DNA of 64,000 nucleotides from Apiospora phragmitis (lineage: Eukaryota; Ascomycota; Sordariomycetes; Amphisphaeriales; Apiosporaceae). Shown here piece by piece: positions 26,081 through 38,412 of the stretch. The DNA lies in contig JAQQWL010000009.1 in the NCBI GenBank assembly GCA_038363925.1, positions 558,001 through 622,000 of the forward strand. The letters are read 5' to 3'. Position numbers and translations under genes: made by a program. A model generated the notes under the pieces. It worked only from the letters and a program-made list of their open reading frames with translations. It had not been told where the DNA came from and did no database searches. Numbering within the stretch: the stretch's first letter is position 1; the number at the start of each line of letters is the position of its first letter.

Positions 26081-27017
26081 ATGGCCGCCAATCAGCTTAC
26101 ACTCTTCGACCTCCCGAGTCAGGGCCGCTGCGCTTGCTGGTCCCTAAACCCCTGGAAAAGTGAGGGACCCCGCACTGTCAACGCCTGGGAGTTAAGTACC
26201 GAACACTGACCACGCTCGACCAGCACGAATGAACCTCAACTTCAAGGGGGTTGACTACAAGACCGAATGGGTAAGTCTGTTCTGCCTCCAGATTCTGATT
26301 GCGCTCAATCATTAACCTATTTTTCAGCTGGAATACCCGGACATTAAGCCTCGGCTTGAGAAAACAGTAGGTGCAACGAGTGCCCCTCCTACTGACGTAC
26401 CCAGCAGCACTGACATGCAACCCCACTCCAGTGTCAAGCTTCCCGAGGGCAAAACCACATACACCATCCCCACCGTCATCCTGCCCGATGGCTCTTATAT
26501 GGAGGACTCGCTCGCCATTGCCCACAAGCTCGAGGAGCTGTACCCGGAGCCCAAGCTGGCGGGCATCGAGACCCCCGCCTTCGACCGTCTGTCGAAGGAC
26601 CTGCTGCCGGCCATCATGGGCGACCTGAAGCGCGTCTACTTTTCCCTGCTGCCGGAGCGCATCCTCAACAAGGCGAGCTACGAGTTTTGGCAGACGACGC
26701 GCGCCGAGGCCCTGGGGCTCGGCCAGCGGCCCAGCGAGCTGACCGACGCCGACCGCGACGACGCCTGGCAGCAGCTCGAGGCGAGCGGCAAGCTGAAGCA
26801 GATCACGGCCCTGCTGAACGTGAACACCGACAAGGGCGCCCTCTTCGAAGGCAAGGATCTCACCTTCGCCGACTTCGCCTGGGCCGGCTTCCTGATCTTC
26901 TGGAAGCGCATCGGCGACGCCGAGTACGAGAAGGTCCTGGAACTCACCGGCGACAAGGCCCGCCACCTCTTGTTCCTGGAGGTTATGCAGCCCTACATCA
27001 AGAGAGAATCTTTCTAA
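26081..27017 (+). CDS. Glutathione S-transferase (Ure2-like fungal GST), 271 aa
   Basis: Likely conjugates glutathione to electrophiles or acts in glutathione-dependent detoxification in the cytosol. Exons 26,081-26,159, 26,224-26,270 and 26,328-27,017 join in frame across two short GT-AG introns (64 and 57 bp). The N-terminal thioredoxin fold starts MAANQLTLFDLPSQGRC and continues SLNPWKTRMNLNFKGVDYKTEW, EYPDIKPRLEK, then YTIPTVILPDG with SYMEDSLAIAHKLEELYP, the cis-Pro and substrate-contact region of GSTs. The C-terminal helical domain follows (DRLSKDLLPAIM to FADFAWAGFLIFWKRIG, ending PYIKRESF). Compared with relatives as I remember them, there are roughly 15-20 extra residues between EYPDIKPRLEK and the TIPTV motif; no in-phase intron fits there. 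The start has an ACCATGG context. Confidence 0.88.
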
Positions 27018-27736
27018 TTGCCGGCTATTCGAAAATGGTAGGAAGTGGGTTTGAATTTGGGACAATAGTGCAAGTTCGTCCTGTTTGTGACGCAAGCACC
27101 CACTGAAATAGGTATTACCTGGTAGAAATCGAGAAGAGATTAAGTCAACGCTATTTCAAATTCGACACCAGTGAACATGATACTATGCAGTCGTTGAAAT
27201 GTTGCCAGTCATTAACTCGGATCATAATGATTCGAGATATGTGAACTGAACCAACTCTGGATATGGGCTGTAGGCGAATGTGGCGCCACGGAGATAGGGG
27301 ATAGGGGATAGAATGGAAGAAGAAAACGCGCTCTAGGCGCTGTAAATCATGGTTTATTGAGTAAGCGACAGCTATAATGGTACAAATATTTGCAAGCCAA
27401 ACTCGTCAGCGAAGGACGTGAGACATGATGAAAGAAACCCTGAATATACTTGACAGGACCAATTCCAAACAATTCCGCCAGCGGCTTCCAAATGTTTCAT
27501 GCGAACGTGTTAAGCCAAATATCAAAACATCGCTTCCCCCTTTCTTCCTCGGGAAATAAGCAAGCAATAATAGCGATTGATCAGAAGGGGGGAGGGGGAA
27601 AATACACAACGCTCAACTATATCATCAAGTTCTCATCAATTTCGTGTATATCATAGCAAACAAAAGAAAAACAAAAACAAAAAGAAGAAGCAATCTGTAG
27701 AGCTACCTCACATAAACGACGTTCCAGTGAATCCCG
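27018..27736. other. Intergenic between convergent genes
   Basis: The 3' regions of the GST gene and of the proline-rich gene meet here. An imperfect repeat of GATAGGGG (27,292-27,311) and an A-rich stretch (27,657-27,693) are visible. I see no gene. Confidence 0.5.
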
Positions 27737-28688
27737 CTAACACACCAAGACCCACACTGCTGTTCCCATCGCAACGACCATCGCCGCAGTGTAAGACCGG
27801 CCGTAGGGGTGTGCGCCGCCACTGTTGGTGTCGGTGGCCATCTCGGCCCGGCTGACGGCCGGGACCGTGTTTAGTTGATTCGTGTTGGCGGGGTCATTGC
27901 CGGCTCCTTGTACTACCGGCTCGGGGGGCACGGTTGTGTCGAGGGGGGGGGGCTGCTGGTGCACCGGCATCCGGAGCTGGAGGTGCTAGGCCCGGTGCGG
28001 GAGGTGCTACGCCAGGTGCTGGGGGTGCTACACCAGGTACTGGAACAGGTGCTGGAACAGGTGCGCCTGCGACTGGTAGAGGTGCTGGTGCTCCCGGAAC
28101 TCCGGCTGGTGGTGCTGGAGGTACGCCTTGGTCAGGTGGAAGGGGCGCGGGCGCGAAACCGGGGGCCGGCGGGGCACCTGGTGGTGCACCTGGTGGTGCC
28201 GGTGCTCCAGGTGCCCCCGGTGCTGGCGGTACTCCTACTGGAGGTGCAGGCGCAAAGCCCGGCGCTCCCGGAGCCCCTGGTGCTGGTGGTGCGAAGCCAG
28301 GCGGTGGAGCAGGTGCGTTCGGGTCTGGCGGGGCCCCTGGTACGCCCGGCGCAGGAGGTGCGAAACCAGGTGCCGGTGGTGCCCCTGGTGGAGGTGCAGG
28401 AGCAAAGCCGGGTGGTCCCGGTGGTGCCCCAGGGGGTCCCGGTGGTGCTCCCGGTGGTGCCCCTGGAGCTCCTGGAGGGGCACCCGGCGGAGAACCCGGC
28501 GGAGCACCCGGAGGTGGAGGACCCCCCGGGCCCCCTGGGGGTGCACCCGGAGGTGGTGGAGGCGCTTGCCTAGGCTTGATGCGGCCTGCCTTCTCCGGCT
28601 CTACGCCACCGTCACCGTCAGGGCGTGGGACCGGGTTTGCTAAGGAGGCCACGAGCAGCGAAGCAACTGTGAATGTTGTGTACTTCAT
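27737..28688 (-). CDS. Proline/glycine/alanine-rich secreted protein, probable GPI-anchored cell-wall protein (C10 frameshift)
   Basis: The ATG at 28,688 gives MKYTTFTVASLLVASLANP, a clear signal peptide, then PVPRPDGDGG and a KPRQ processing-like site. About 210 residues of collagen-like low complexity follow (PPGAPPGAP, GFAPAPP, GVPPAPGAPG). As sequenced, the frame ends at 27,894 (264 aa) with an Arg-rich tail. A run of ten C (minus strand; 27,943-27,952) lies just before that tail. With nine C the frame would run on through LDTTVPPEPVVQ, NTVPAVSRAE, TDTNSGGAHPYGR to YTAAMVVAMGTAVWVLVC at 27,737, a typical GPI-anchor signal: small residues, then a hydrophobic end. I therefore place the gene end at 27,737. 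Function unknown; probably cell wall or surface. Confidence 0.75.
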
Positions 28689-31600
28689 GGCGAGGCTCGA
28701 AGGAAAACGAAGTGACTATATCAAAAGAAGCAGGGATGTTTGTGGTAAGGGAGTTATGGATCTGAGCGTGGCGCTAGGGTGATCCTAGTAGATGCTGGAA
28801 CAGGAGACGATGTTTCAACAATGGAAGCTTGCGCGCGCGTCGCAGTCCGAAATGATCTACTTTGAAATTGTGAGGAGAGTAGTATTGATGAGCAGCAAGC
28901 TGAGAGGATGATGAGGAAGGAAATATTGAGATGGAGGGCGGGACGAGGAGGAGATGAAATAGACGACGAGATTCAGCCCAACACAGCTGGATTCCAGAAC
29001 ACCGGCAATATCAGGTTACATTCGACGAAATCAGCTTGACCGAGAAGCAGGTTTGCTATGATGCTATTGCGAACGAAAACGTAATCGAGAGGGCGATGTT
29101 CGCCTTGGCGAACGAGATTCCTCTTCCCCGGATTTTACTCCATGCCTGCCAATATCAAATGGGTTCGCAGGGCCCAAAGGCTGTATCTGGAGACGGGACG
29201 GCATGTTCAGCCAAGCATGACGCATCCTGGGCACCCATCAGCTATCAGAGCGTTTCATATAGCGGATTAGTTTGAACTGTAAAAACGTTGCGCCAAGCCC
29301 TACCGCATGAAAGAGGTCGGTTCGATCAGGAAACCACCAAGTAAATATGAAGTCCTATCAGGCAATGCCGACGAAGCCTGGAAGTTGCCAAGGGGGCCAG
29401 TTTCTGTCCGATCGAGGTTTTGGCCGCTTAGGGTTTCGGTAAGTCGATGAGGAATGGCATAGCCTATCACCGCCACGGGCCTCGTCTTCCGTTGTCCCAT
29501 TTCCCCAGAGTCCCCACCCGTCGGCCAGGGATTAGCACGTTTGGGATAGAGTGCTCTCGCCAATATGCTCTAGAACGGCCTAGGGCCAACCTTGTTTTTA
29601 CCACAAACGGCCAACGACCAACATCAGCTGCTTGTCCCCTGGGCATGTTGTTGTTCCCCCCATCCCCCCTCCCTCCTTTCCCTTGCGCCGTTTGCGGGGG
29701 TGGAACGTCATCACTGCCATGCTGATTTAATAGAGTTGAAGCTTGGATGCCGATCGACCCTAGGGTCTAGGCCCTGGGGTAGCACGTCTAGCCATCCAGA
29801 TAATTGCGGAAGTCTCCCCATCGTGGGTATGTTTCATCATGTGACTGAGTGTTGTTGGCCAGCAGATGGTTTACTACCCGTCTGATCTACCGGAAGCCTC
29901 CAATCTACTAGCGTAGTACCTGGTCGGTCAACGTGGATTCCAAATAGCCCAACAGCCGAGACCCCTGGCGCCGATTGGTGCATCATGCATGGAGTTCTCG
30001 ACTCGGCGAGGAGCCGGTACCAACATACCATTGCAGGAAAACTCCGTGAAGAGGGGATGCCCGGATGTCTTCCAGCGGCCGGAAGAGATCCTCGACGCGT
30101 GTCGATGATGGCGCATGCAGCCTACGGAGTGAGTGGCTCCGGGAATTCCGAAGACTGCAGGACGAGATTGAAGTGGCATAAGCTGATCAAAGTATCCTGT
30201 TGCGCAGCTGGAGATCTCCGCCCATCGCGGTCCCTTAAGCGGTAACTCGAGGCGACGAAAAAATACAATATCAGCTTGGCATCCCACCCATTCCCTCCTC
30301 AGATCTCTTGGTCGAGGTAGCGCATCTTGGCATCTATGACTGCTTGTGCGACCCCTCTCTAGGCCACCAGCCAAGAAAGCCGGTGAGAAGGCTTTTAGAT
30401 GCACTGCACGGACTGGAGAGGGCCAAGGAGGCCAAGCTATTTGACGTGCCAAGTACACGCCGCAGCAACTGGGTGGCAGTGCTTCTTGGATGGACTTGAG
30501 CTTCCTCCAAGACCCCGGCGATATTGGGGGTAGTGTTGGAAAGTTATCATCTGCTCAGCAAAGGAAGAACTGGCCATTCCACTGACGCGCTAGTTCACAA
30601 CTTGGTTTTGATGCCTTGCAAGCAGCGGCAGGCAAAACTACCGTCAACCCAAACGGAGGACAATGGGTGACTTCACCCTTGCTGGAACGGATGGTCCGGA
30701 ACACGACTCGCAACCGATGCATGTCAATCATCAAACTCATGAGCTGGAGATGCTTGACGTGCACCCGCGGTCTTCGTGGGAAGATGTGTACCGCCAAGTT
30801 CACAGACTGCTAATTTCCTAGAGCACTCGTAAGTGATTCCTCCGAGGTTAGGTTCTACTGCTGTCAGGCTTGTTCGCCAGTGTTTGTATATGCATGGGCA
30901 CGTTTGGCACCAGAGACGACCCGAACCAAACAAACGGAAGACATGAGCCGCCGTGATACATGGGATACTGCTGGCGTAGGCTCGACACTTGTTGAGGAAG
31001 TCGGGAGCAGCGTCCCATGATCTTCGATATTAGACCAGGCCCTCTTTTCAACACAATAAAAGAGACTGCCATTCCAATATTACGGCACCAGAGGAAGTGT
31101 TTGCAGCAGAGTCTGGAAAGACCTGGCGATGGGGGCAGTCGCAGGGGGACTTGCACAGCGGCTTTTGGTAAGCTGAGGATATCGAAGACATTGGGCAATG
31201 GGATGGATGATTTTGTGAACTTTTGTACCCCAAAATATTTTCCTATCCTGTCTTTCAAGCCATTGAGTCCATATTACACACTGAACATACAATAATTTCC
31301 ATGTTCTCAGGTGGTTGTTTGACTCGACAAACGAATTATGCAACAGAATAATGAATGTGACTCAAGTGGCTCGAATATGGCGTAGGTTAAGTGTGGCTCG
31401 TTTCGATCTTATCGATAAATCGTATGCTCTTATCGATTATGCCATAATCCAACTGTCTTGATAAGCTTTCTGCGACAAGGCTATGGCCAAGATGTTGTCA
31501 AACCAATCAAACAGCCCCATTTAGACTATCCCTGATCAAGTCCCACCCTTCTAGATTCGAGATGTGCCAGGCACCAGCCTCGCGCCGGTGGTCAATTGGC

Positions 31601-31783
31601 GACAAGAAAGTGCTCGAGCTTTCCTCCCACCATCCGTCCATCCGTCTTTTCCCATCATTAATCGTGTGACACCACAACCGGCAACACACCACCACATTTC
31701 CCCCAGTCACTACTGCGGTGACCCTCCTTTGCATACAGTTTCAAATATTGCAACGCCCTCCATCTCTACGAACCAACCTCGCC
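28689..31783. other. Long intergenic region, no supported gene
   Basis: About 3 kb. Frames of up to 176 codons exist (for example 30,458-29,928 minus and 31,258-30,848 minus), but they overlap others, have no recognisable domain and have no plausible splice partners. The last 150 bp are CT-rich and are probably the rpd3 promoter and leader. A non-coding RNA cannot be excluded from sequence alone. Confidence 0.45.
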
Positions 31784-34036
31784 ATGGCGCACGCAGCGCC
31801 GGTTGACGCCAATACCAATGGCATCGCGCTTGGCACTCCCTCCTCGAAAAAGGTCGCCTACTTTTACGATTCGGACATTGGAAACTTCGCCTACGTCGCC
31901 GGCCATCCCATGAAGCCGCATCGCATACGACTGGCCCACAGTCTGATTATGAACTATGGCGTCTACAAGAAGATGGAGATCTACCGCGCAAAGCCTGCCA
32001 CGCGACTCGAAATGACCCAGTTCCACACCGACGAGTACATCGACTTCCTGCAGAAGGTCAGCCCCGAGAACATGGACAACTTCCAACGCGAACAGACTAA
32101 ATTCAACGTGGGCGACGATTGTCCCGTCTTCGACGGCCTCTTCGAATTCTGCGGCATCAGTGCCGGCGGCAGCATGGAAGGCGCCGCCCGGCTGAACCGT
32201 CAAAAATGCGACATCGCCGTCAACTGGGCCGGAGGCCTGCATCACGCAAAGAAGAGCGAAGCTAGCGGCTTCTGCTACGTGAATGGTAAGCTCCCTAACC
32301 TACTGCTGCGGATACACAGATTCTCATCATCCCATCGCAGACATTGTCCTCGGCATCCTCGAGTTGTTGCGTTTCAACAAGCGTGTCCTATATATCGATA
32401 TCGACGTCCACCATGGTGATGGTGTCGAAGAAGCTTTCTACACCACCGATCGAGTTATGACTGTCTCCTTCCACAAATACGGCGAATACTTCCCTGGCAC
32501 TGGCGAGCTTAGAGATATTGGCATTGGCCAGGGCAAGCACTACGCCGTCAATTGCCCCCTCCGAGACGGAATCGACGACGCATCGTACAAGTCCATTTTC
32601 GAACCTGTCATTGCAAGTGTTATGGAGTATTTCGCTCCCGACGCTGTTGTCCTGCAATGCGGTGGTGACAGTCTGTCAGGCGATCGTCTTGGTTGCTTCA
32701 ACCTGAGTATGGCCGGTCACTCGAACTGTGTCAAATACGTCAAGAGTTTCAACTTGCCTACCTTGGTCTTGGGTGGCGGCGGCTATACCATGCGCAATGT
32801 TGCGCGCACCTGGGCATTCGAGACGGGTTTATTGGTGGATGCGCCGATGGAGCGCACTCTACCATTTAATGAATACTACGAAGTAGGCCTCAACAGCCCT
32901 TCATTTGTTCTTTGCACATGCTAACCTTTCTATAGTACTATGGCCCCGACTACGCGCTTGACGTCCGTTCTTCTAACATGGAGAACGCCAACAGCCCGGA
33001 GTACCTCGAGAAGATCAAGAATCAGCTGGTCGAAAACCTGAAACGAACTGCTCACGTACCTTCGGTGCAGATGCAAGACATCCCTGGCAATTTCGGCGGT
33101 ACAATGACGGACGAAGAGGAAGCAGAGCTCGACGACCTTGACGAGGACGAAAACAAGGATGTGCGCATGACGGAGCGACGGTGGGATAAAAATATCGACA
33201 AGGCCAACGAGTACGAGGATAGCGATCATGAAGATATCGACCGAGCCAATGGTATCTCTCGCACTAGCGGCCCCAAACGTTTCCAAGATTACCCCAAGTC
33301 CGATGCGAACGAGGACAGTGGCGCACCTACTCCCGTCAATGGTGCCGCCGACGACAGCGTCATCAAGTCTAAGGAGACGGATGATACCATGGATGTTGAG
33401 CCCGCTCCCGAAGCCGAGAAGGAGGTGCAGGAAGAGGCCGCTGGTATCAGTGCACAAGAGGAGGAGCTTAAAGAAGCCCAACAGGACTCTGCCAAGCTGG
33501 ACAACGACGGCGATGTGGACATGGACGAGCCAGCAGCCGAGGAACAGCCCAAGGCCGATGCTGTGAAAGAAGAGGGTGCTAAGAAGGGATCAGTAAAGCC
33601 TGAGGTCCCCGCTGCGGCCACAGGGCAGGAAGCATTTGCTGCCACAGAGCCAGAGCCCGCCAAAGAGGATGCGTCCTCCAGCGACAATGCGCCTACGGTA
33701 TCCACTGCTACAGAAAAGGCGCCCTCGGAATCAGGCGCAAAGCCTACCGAGGCCACTAAGGCTAAGGAGCAACCTTCCCCGACAAGCCATCAGAGCTTGC
33801 TGCGGATGACGCCATGGAGGTTGACGAGCCGTCAAAGGTGGATGAATCAAACAAGGACAAGAGCCTGGCCAAGTCACCTGCTCCAGCCGAGAAGGCGGCA
33901 GAAGAGAATGAGACCGAGACGGCGGCCAGGGACTAGGATTTCCTCCCCAACGCACGGTTCAACTATTGGCCGTGATGTCTTTTCATTGATACCCAGGCAT
34001 CTACTCACCCGACAGTTCGGAGTAGTGCCACGTTGA
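31784..34036 (+). CDS. rpd3: Class I histone deacetylase Rpd3
   Basis: Zn-dependent lysine deacetylase of the nuclear Rpd3/Sin3 corepressor complexes. Exons 31,784-32,285, 32,341-32,882 and 32,936-end join in frame. The catalytic domain is complete: [29 protein letters not shown], the [21 protein letters not shown] active-site loop with the HH pair, [29 protein letters not shown] (Zn ligands D and H), [11 protein letters not shown] and [16 protein letters not shown] long acidic tail follows ([17 protein letters not shown] and many Glu/Asp repeats). Near 33,772 the acidic frame is lost: as read, a basic tail runs to 34,036. With one extra base it continues [19 protein letters not shown] to a TAG at 33,934-33,936 (about 681 aa). 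The start is ATG 31,784 (GCCATGG). Confidence 0.95.
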
Positions 34037-35563
34037 TACGACCTTTTCACGGAACATTGGTCTCTTTGTGTATCATTACAACGGAGTTCTCGACAGGATG
34101 GTGTTTAGGGGTTGTTTGCTAATAGGCATTGTTTCAGTCACTTGCTGCACCAATTTTATTATTTCCTGATTCTCTCTTGGCGACACTTTGATGTTCCTCC
34201 TGCCATCAATCATGGCTGTCTTCTTTATCCAAGCTGCCTGCTCACCAACAGGAAGTCGATGCATGTGGATCTCCTGCAATTGACTTACGCTTTCTAGAAA
34301 GAGACTGGTCATTTTGTTGACGTTGATTGGTTGCTGCAAGGGCCTCATAGCTGGCTCCACTCTGTGCTCTGTATAAGTCGCTGAGGATGGACACAGCTGA
34401 GGTCCTATATAGTATATACTCACAGAAAGCGCTCGCGTTTGATACAAGGGTTCGGGTGATCCATCACGGCTTGGAGACTTGAGCATCAAGCCCTCTCTGT
34501 TGGGAAGGATCACCCCTCGGCAAGTCCCTTGGGAAGAACAACCCAGTGAAGCCAAAGGAGCAGAGATGTACATATAAGGACAAAAGCGATCAGTTTTCAC
34601 AAGCAAATACAATTAATTACCCAGCTGACAGTCCCTACAGCCTAACATTTTCGAAGCAATTCTAATTCGCAGGAAATCCACCATTATCTGCCAGCCTCAT
34701 GTACCAAGCCAACCACCACAGCAACCACAGCGCGGCGTTCGTTAAATCAGCCGAATCCAGGATCAGAGTCTTCCTTGCTGCTCCCAAGACATCGGTTATA
34801 CTGCCAAGATGCTGAGACGCGGAAATCGGCAAATGCAACGAGCGTCAACGGCTAGCGGTGACGTCGATCTCCACCCTCGTCTTGGCTTTCCATCGCAACC
34901 GCGTGGTGTCTGTCACTTTATGGCGGTTGAACCTGGAACAAATCCTTTCCAAGCTTTTGCTTCTATTAGTACGACGCTGAGCTTACTGGCAAAATTTTGT
35001 CAGCTGCCTGTGCCCGCCAGTGATACTGGAGCAACGTTGGCGCAGGCATTGGGAATAGCGTCTCGGCGCGTTCATTGCCAAGCTACAAAATGCACCAACA
35101 TGCCATCCAAACCCACCACCATCACCCCAGGCCGTTGACCAGCACTCCAATTTTGCAATTGCGCAATCAAATGTTATAATTTCCTTATCGACCGATTTGC
35201 ATGTACGGAGTACTTGACCTTGGATTGCCTCCTCACCTAAGGTGAAGGCAGCGCGAGGATGGGTGTCCATACAAAAAGGTGCGCCTAGCCCAGTACCACC
35301 CGTGCAGCCGGTTCACCACGAGCGCGTTTCTCTGTCTCTCCCTGGTGACTCTTACCTACCTGATTTCTCTCATGCATTGCGCTCTATTTAACCTTAAAAT
35401 TCTTAACCTTTCTTGGTGACCCCGTGTGTAAGTGAAATGCGCCAGCAGTAATAGCTTACCCCACGACTTAATACCACCACCCACCCAGCACAAGCCAGCC
35501 GGGGCGAGGTAGGGAAGGAAGGAAAGAAGGCTTGCTCTATCTCTCTTTCTTTTATATCACATC
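34037..35563. other. Intergenic, rpd3 3' region and transporter promoter
   Basis: Small overlapping frames only; the 178-codon minus-strand frame 34,612-34,076 has no recognisable domain. CT-rich and ACC-rich tracts between 35,300 and 35,560 are probably the leader of the downstream transporter. Confidence 0.5.
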
Positions 35564-37672
35564 ATGGGGCTCCTCCAACCCGTCAAGAAGGCCGGCAACT
35601 GGATCCTCCCGCCGCCGTCCAAGTCCTCGGACGACGGGCGCGACCAGTGGCCCTCGCGCGCCGCCTTCCTGCTGGCCGCCATGGGCGGGTGCGCGGGCCA
35701 GGGCAACCTGCTGCGCTACCCCTCGGTCGTGTACAACAACTACGGCCTGCAGTGGTTCATCCCCTACCTGCTGGCCGTCTTCGTCATCGCCATCCCCGCT
35801 CTCATCCTCGAGATCTCCATCGGCCAGGCCTATCGCGGCGGCACCGTCGTCGCCTTCCACAACGTGCACCGCCGCCTCAAGGGCGTCGGCCTCGGCCCCG
35901 TCTTTGTGAGCTTCATCGTCGTCCAGTACTTCACCGTCAACCTGGCCTGGATCATGAACTACTTCCGCAACTCCTTCACCAGCCCGCTGCCGTGGGAGGG
36001 CCGCCTCAACGATTTTTATAACAATGACGTCGTCGCAAACCCGGACCCGGTCGCGGGCAGCCTCTCGCCCGACGGCGGCGGCTCCGTCTTGTCCTTCACG
36101 CAGTACCCCAACACCAAGCTGATCGGCGAGACGGTGGCGTGGAGCATCTTCATCTGGTTCTTGATCTGGGTGTCCATCTTCCGCGGCGTCGGGCTCACGG
36201 GCCGCGTCGTCTACTTCACCATGGGCCTGCCCATCTGCACGACCGTGATCCTGGTCGGGCGCGCCCTCTCACTCGACAACGCGCGCGAGGGCGTCAGGCT
36301 GCTGTGGGCGACGTGGCGGTCCGACCAGCTGGCCGACGGCGCCGTGTGGCAGACGGCCGTCGGCCAAGTCTTCTTCTCGACCGGCATCGGCTTCGGCTAC
36401 TTCACGTCGTACGCATCGTACAACGCCAAGCACTCCAACGCCGTCATGGACGCCATCCTTATTTGTGGTAGCAATGTGCTCTTCGAGAACTTCGCGGCCT
36501 TCGCCGTGTTTGGGGTGGTGGGGTTCCTGCGCCGCTGGCCCCAGGAGGGCGAGCGTCTCGGCGCCTTCGTCGTCGGCTTCCTGACGCTGCCCGAGGCCGT
36601 GATCCAGATGCCGGGCGCCAACTTCTGGGCCGTGCTGCTGTTTTTCACGCTCGTAGTGCTGGGTTTTAGCTCCGCCTTTGTCATGCTCGACGCCACGGCC
36701 ACTTTGCTGGTCGACTCGGGCATCAAGTACTCGCGCCCCGTCATCGTGACGTTCCTGACCATCCTGTCCTTCCTCATGTGCCTGCCCTACTGCACCGAGT
36801 TCGGCTACTACATGCTCGACGGCATCGACCGCTGGATCAACAACGTCGCCCTCATCTTCGTCGTTTGGTCCGAGGTCGTCAGCGCCACCACCGTGTACCG
36901 CTGGGACGATGTCGTGGCCCAGACGGGCCGGCCCGCGTTTTTGGTCTACAACTTCGGCTACCTCGGCGGGCAGGTCGTCGGCGTCTCGGTCGCGCACGGA
37001 ATGGGACGCCCCGAGTTCGGCGCGGCGGCGGGGATCGGGCTCTACGTCGCTTGCTGTGTTGTTGCGACGGCGTTGGCTACTATGAAGTTGACGCCGAGCG
37101 TGCCTGTCCCTGGGGTCCTGGGGAGGGCCAAGGTCACCAGCAAGTTTTGGTTCTTGGCTTTCTACTCTGTAAGCCGGAAATCTCCCAGCATATTTCAGTA
37201 ACAACTACTAACGTGTATACCCACCCAGGGCAACCAACTCCGCCGCGACCTCAACATCGTTGTGGGCGGCGGCCGCAACTGGAACATCCCAGCCTTCCTG
37301 CCCGTGCTGCTGCGGTACGTCAGCGGGCCAATCCTGGCCATCATCTTCAGTTTCGCGTACCCGGAGTTCTACGCGCTGCGGTATGACCCGCTGATGATCA
37401 CGGGCTTCACGCTGGCCCATATCGGCATGGTGTTGATTATAGTTGGCTGCGTCGCGCCCCGCTACTACGACAGGCTGATCCCGCGCCACCGCCGCGCCGA
37501 GGGCGCGGAGCCGACGGTGCCGTGCGAGCCGAAGGGGGAGGTCGCGGCGCACGCTGTCTTGCCGCATCATGGTGGGGCGGAGGATGATAGTGGGGAGGCT
37601 GGGTTTGGGGGAGCGGCGTCGGAGGCCGTTTCGTCGCATGAGAAGCCGGCTTTGGCTTATAAGCCGAAATGA
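35564..37672 (+). CDS. Sodium:neurotransmitter-symporter family (SLC6-type) transporter, 682 aa
   Basis: Polytopic plasma-membrane transporter, probably Na+-coupled uptake of an amino acid or amine; the substrate cannot be read from the sequence. Exons 35,564-37,168 and 37,229-37,672 are joined over a 60-bp intron. The first membrane helices carry the family signature: AAMGGCAGQGNLLRYPSVVYNN, then PYLLAVFVIAIPALILEISIGQ, equivalent to the unwound TM1 and TM2 of LeuT-fold symporters. Further helices include FVSFIVVQYFTVNLAWIMNYF, TAVGQVFFSTGIGFGYFTSYASYN (TM6 region), GSNVLFENFAAFAVFGVVGF, FWAVLLFFTLVVLGFSSAFVMLD (TM8) and, in exon 2, ITGFTLAHIGMVLIIVGCV. The cytosolic tail ends EKPALAYKPK. 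GC-rich third positions throughout. Length fits fungal members. Confidence 0.9.
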
Positions 37673-38412
37673 TGATGACGATGCCGTCTATGCTGAGGGC
37701 AAGGATGGCTTTCCAGAGGTGGCATGGAGAGGCCCGGACCAACCAAACCAGGAATGTTGCTGCCCGACCAAAGCTCATTCATTTACGGAGAGGCAAACGG
37801 GAACGGGAATCTGGGCGGATGGACGCCGGTAGTTAGGCCTTGTTTCGTAGTGATTCCTCTTTCTTTTGTGTGTGTTTGACTTACGTGAACGCCAGTGTTG
37901 TCCTGATCCACCAAGCCATGTCTGCCACCTCGGCTTCTAACCGTAATCCTTGTAAAACCCAGTCGATCTCGCCAGGCCGGCTTCTTTTAGGAGACCTGAT
38001 AGCTTGGCGGTAGTACATCGGTTAAGGTAACTACTGCACGCAGAAATGGCCAAAAAGGTCTTTGTGCCGGCAGCTTTTCCTTGGCCAACACCACTTCGCA
38101 GTTTCGTGGCTTGTTCAAATACTCATGCACAGCTGGAAGCACCACCAGCTACAGCTCATCGTCACATCATGCAAAGGTAAGATACCATATCTTAGATAGT
38201 TACATTGAAGCTGCGGAGTCAAGTCTAGTCTAGTTGTGAAGTAGCTAATCGTGCAGCCTTCCTACCCCAACATCCGTCAGGGCCCGTCCGCCTGCCCGCT
38301 CACCCCGCGCAAGCCTCCCCCGACCCGACGCCACATGCGCTCTCCTTAAACTTTTTTTTTCTATTTTTATTTTATTTGAATCTCTTACCAGCAATAGCCA
38401 TGACAGCCCCAA
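37673..38412. other. Intergenic between convergent genes
   Basis: 3' regions of the symporter gene and of the minus-strand membrane-protein gene. A T-rich run occurs at 38,349-38,380. I see no gene. Confidence 0.5.

Noticed and set aside
24069..26209. Cluster of overlapping 64-101-codon frames
   Set aside because: All short, on both strands, with no shared splice sites or motifs.
26178..27095. 305-codon minus-strand frame over the GST gene
   Set aside because: Opposite-strand shadow of GC-rich coding sequence; no domain, and the + strand gene is certain.
27875..28782. Long + strand frames of 171-282 codons over the proline-rich gene
   Set aside because: They are mirror images of the GC-rich repeat; only the minus frame has a signal peptide and sensible composition.
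29928..30458. 176-codon minus-strand frame
   Set aside because: No recognisable domain, overlapping + frames of similar quality, no intron structure; not better than chance.
34076..34612. 178-codon minus-strand frame downstream of rpd3
   Set aside because: No domain and irregular composition; probably the 3' region of rpd3.
36269..37204. 311-codon minus-strand frame over the transporter
   Set aside because: Shadow of strong third-position GC in the symporter; composition is His/Arg/Asp-rich nonsense.
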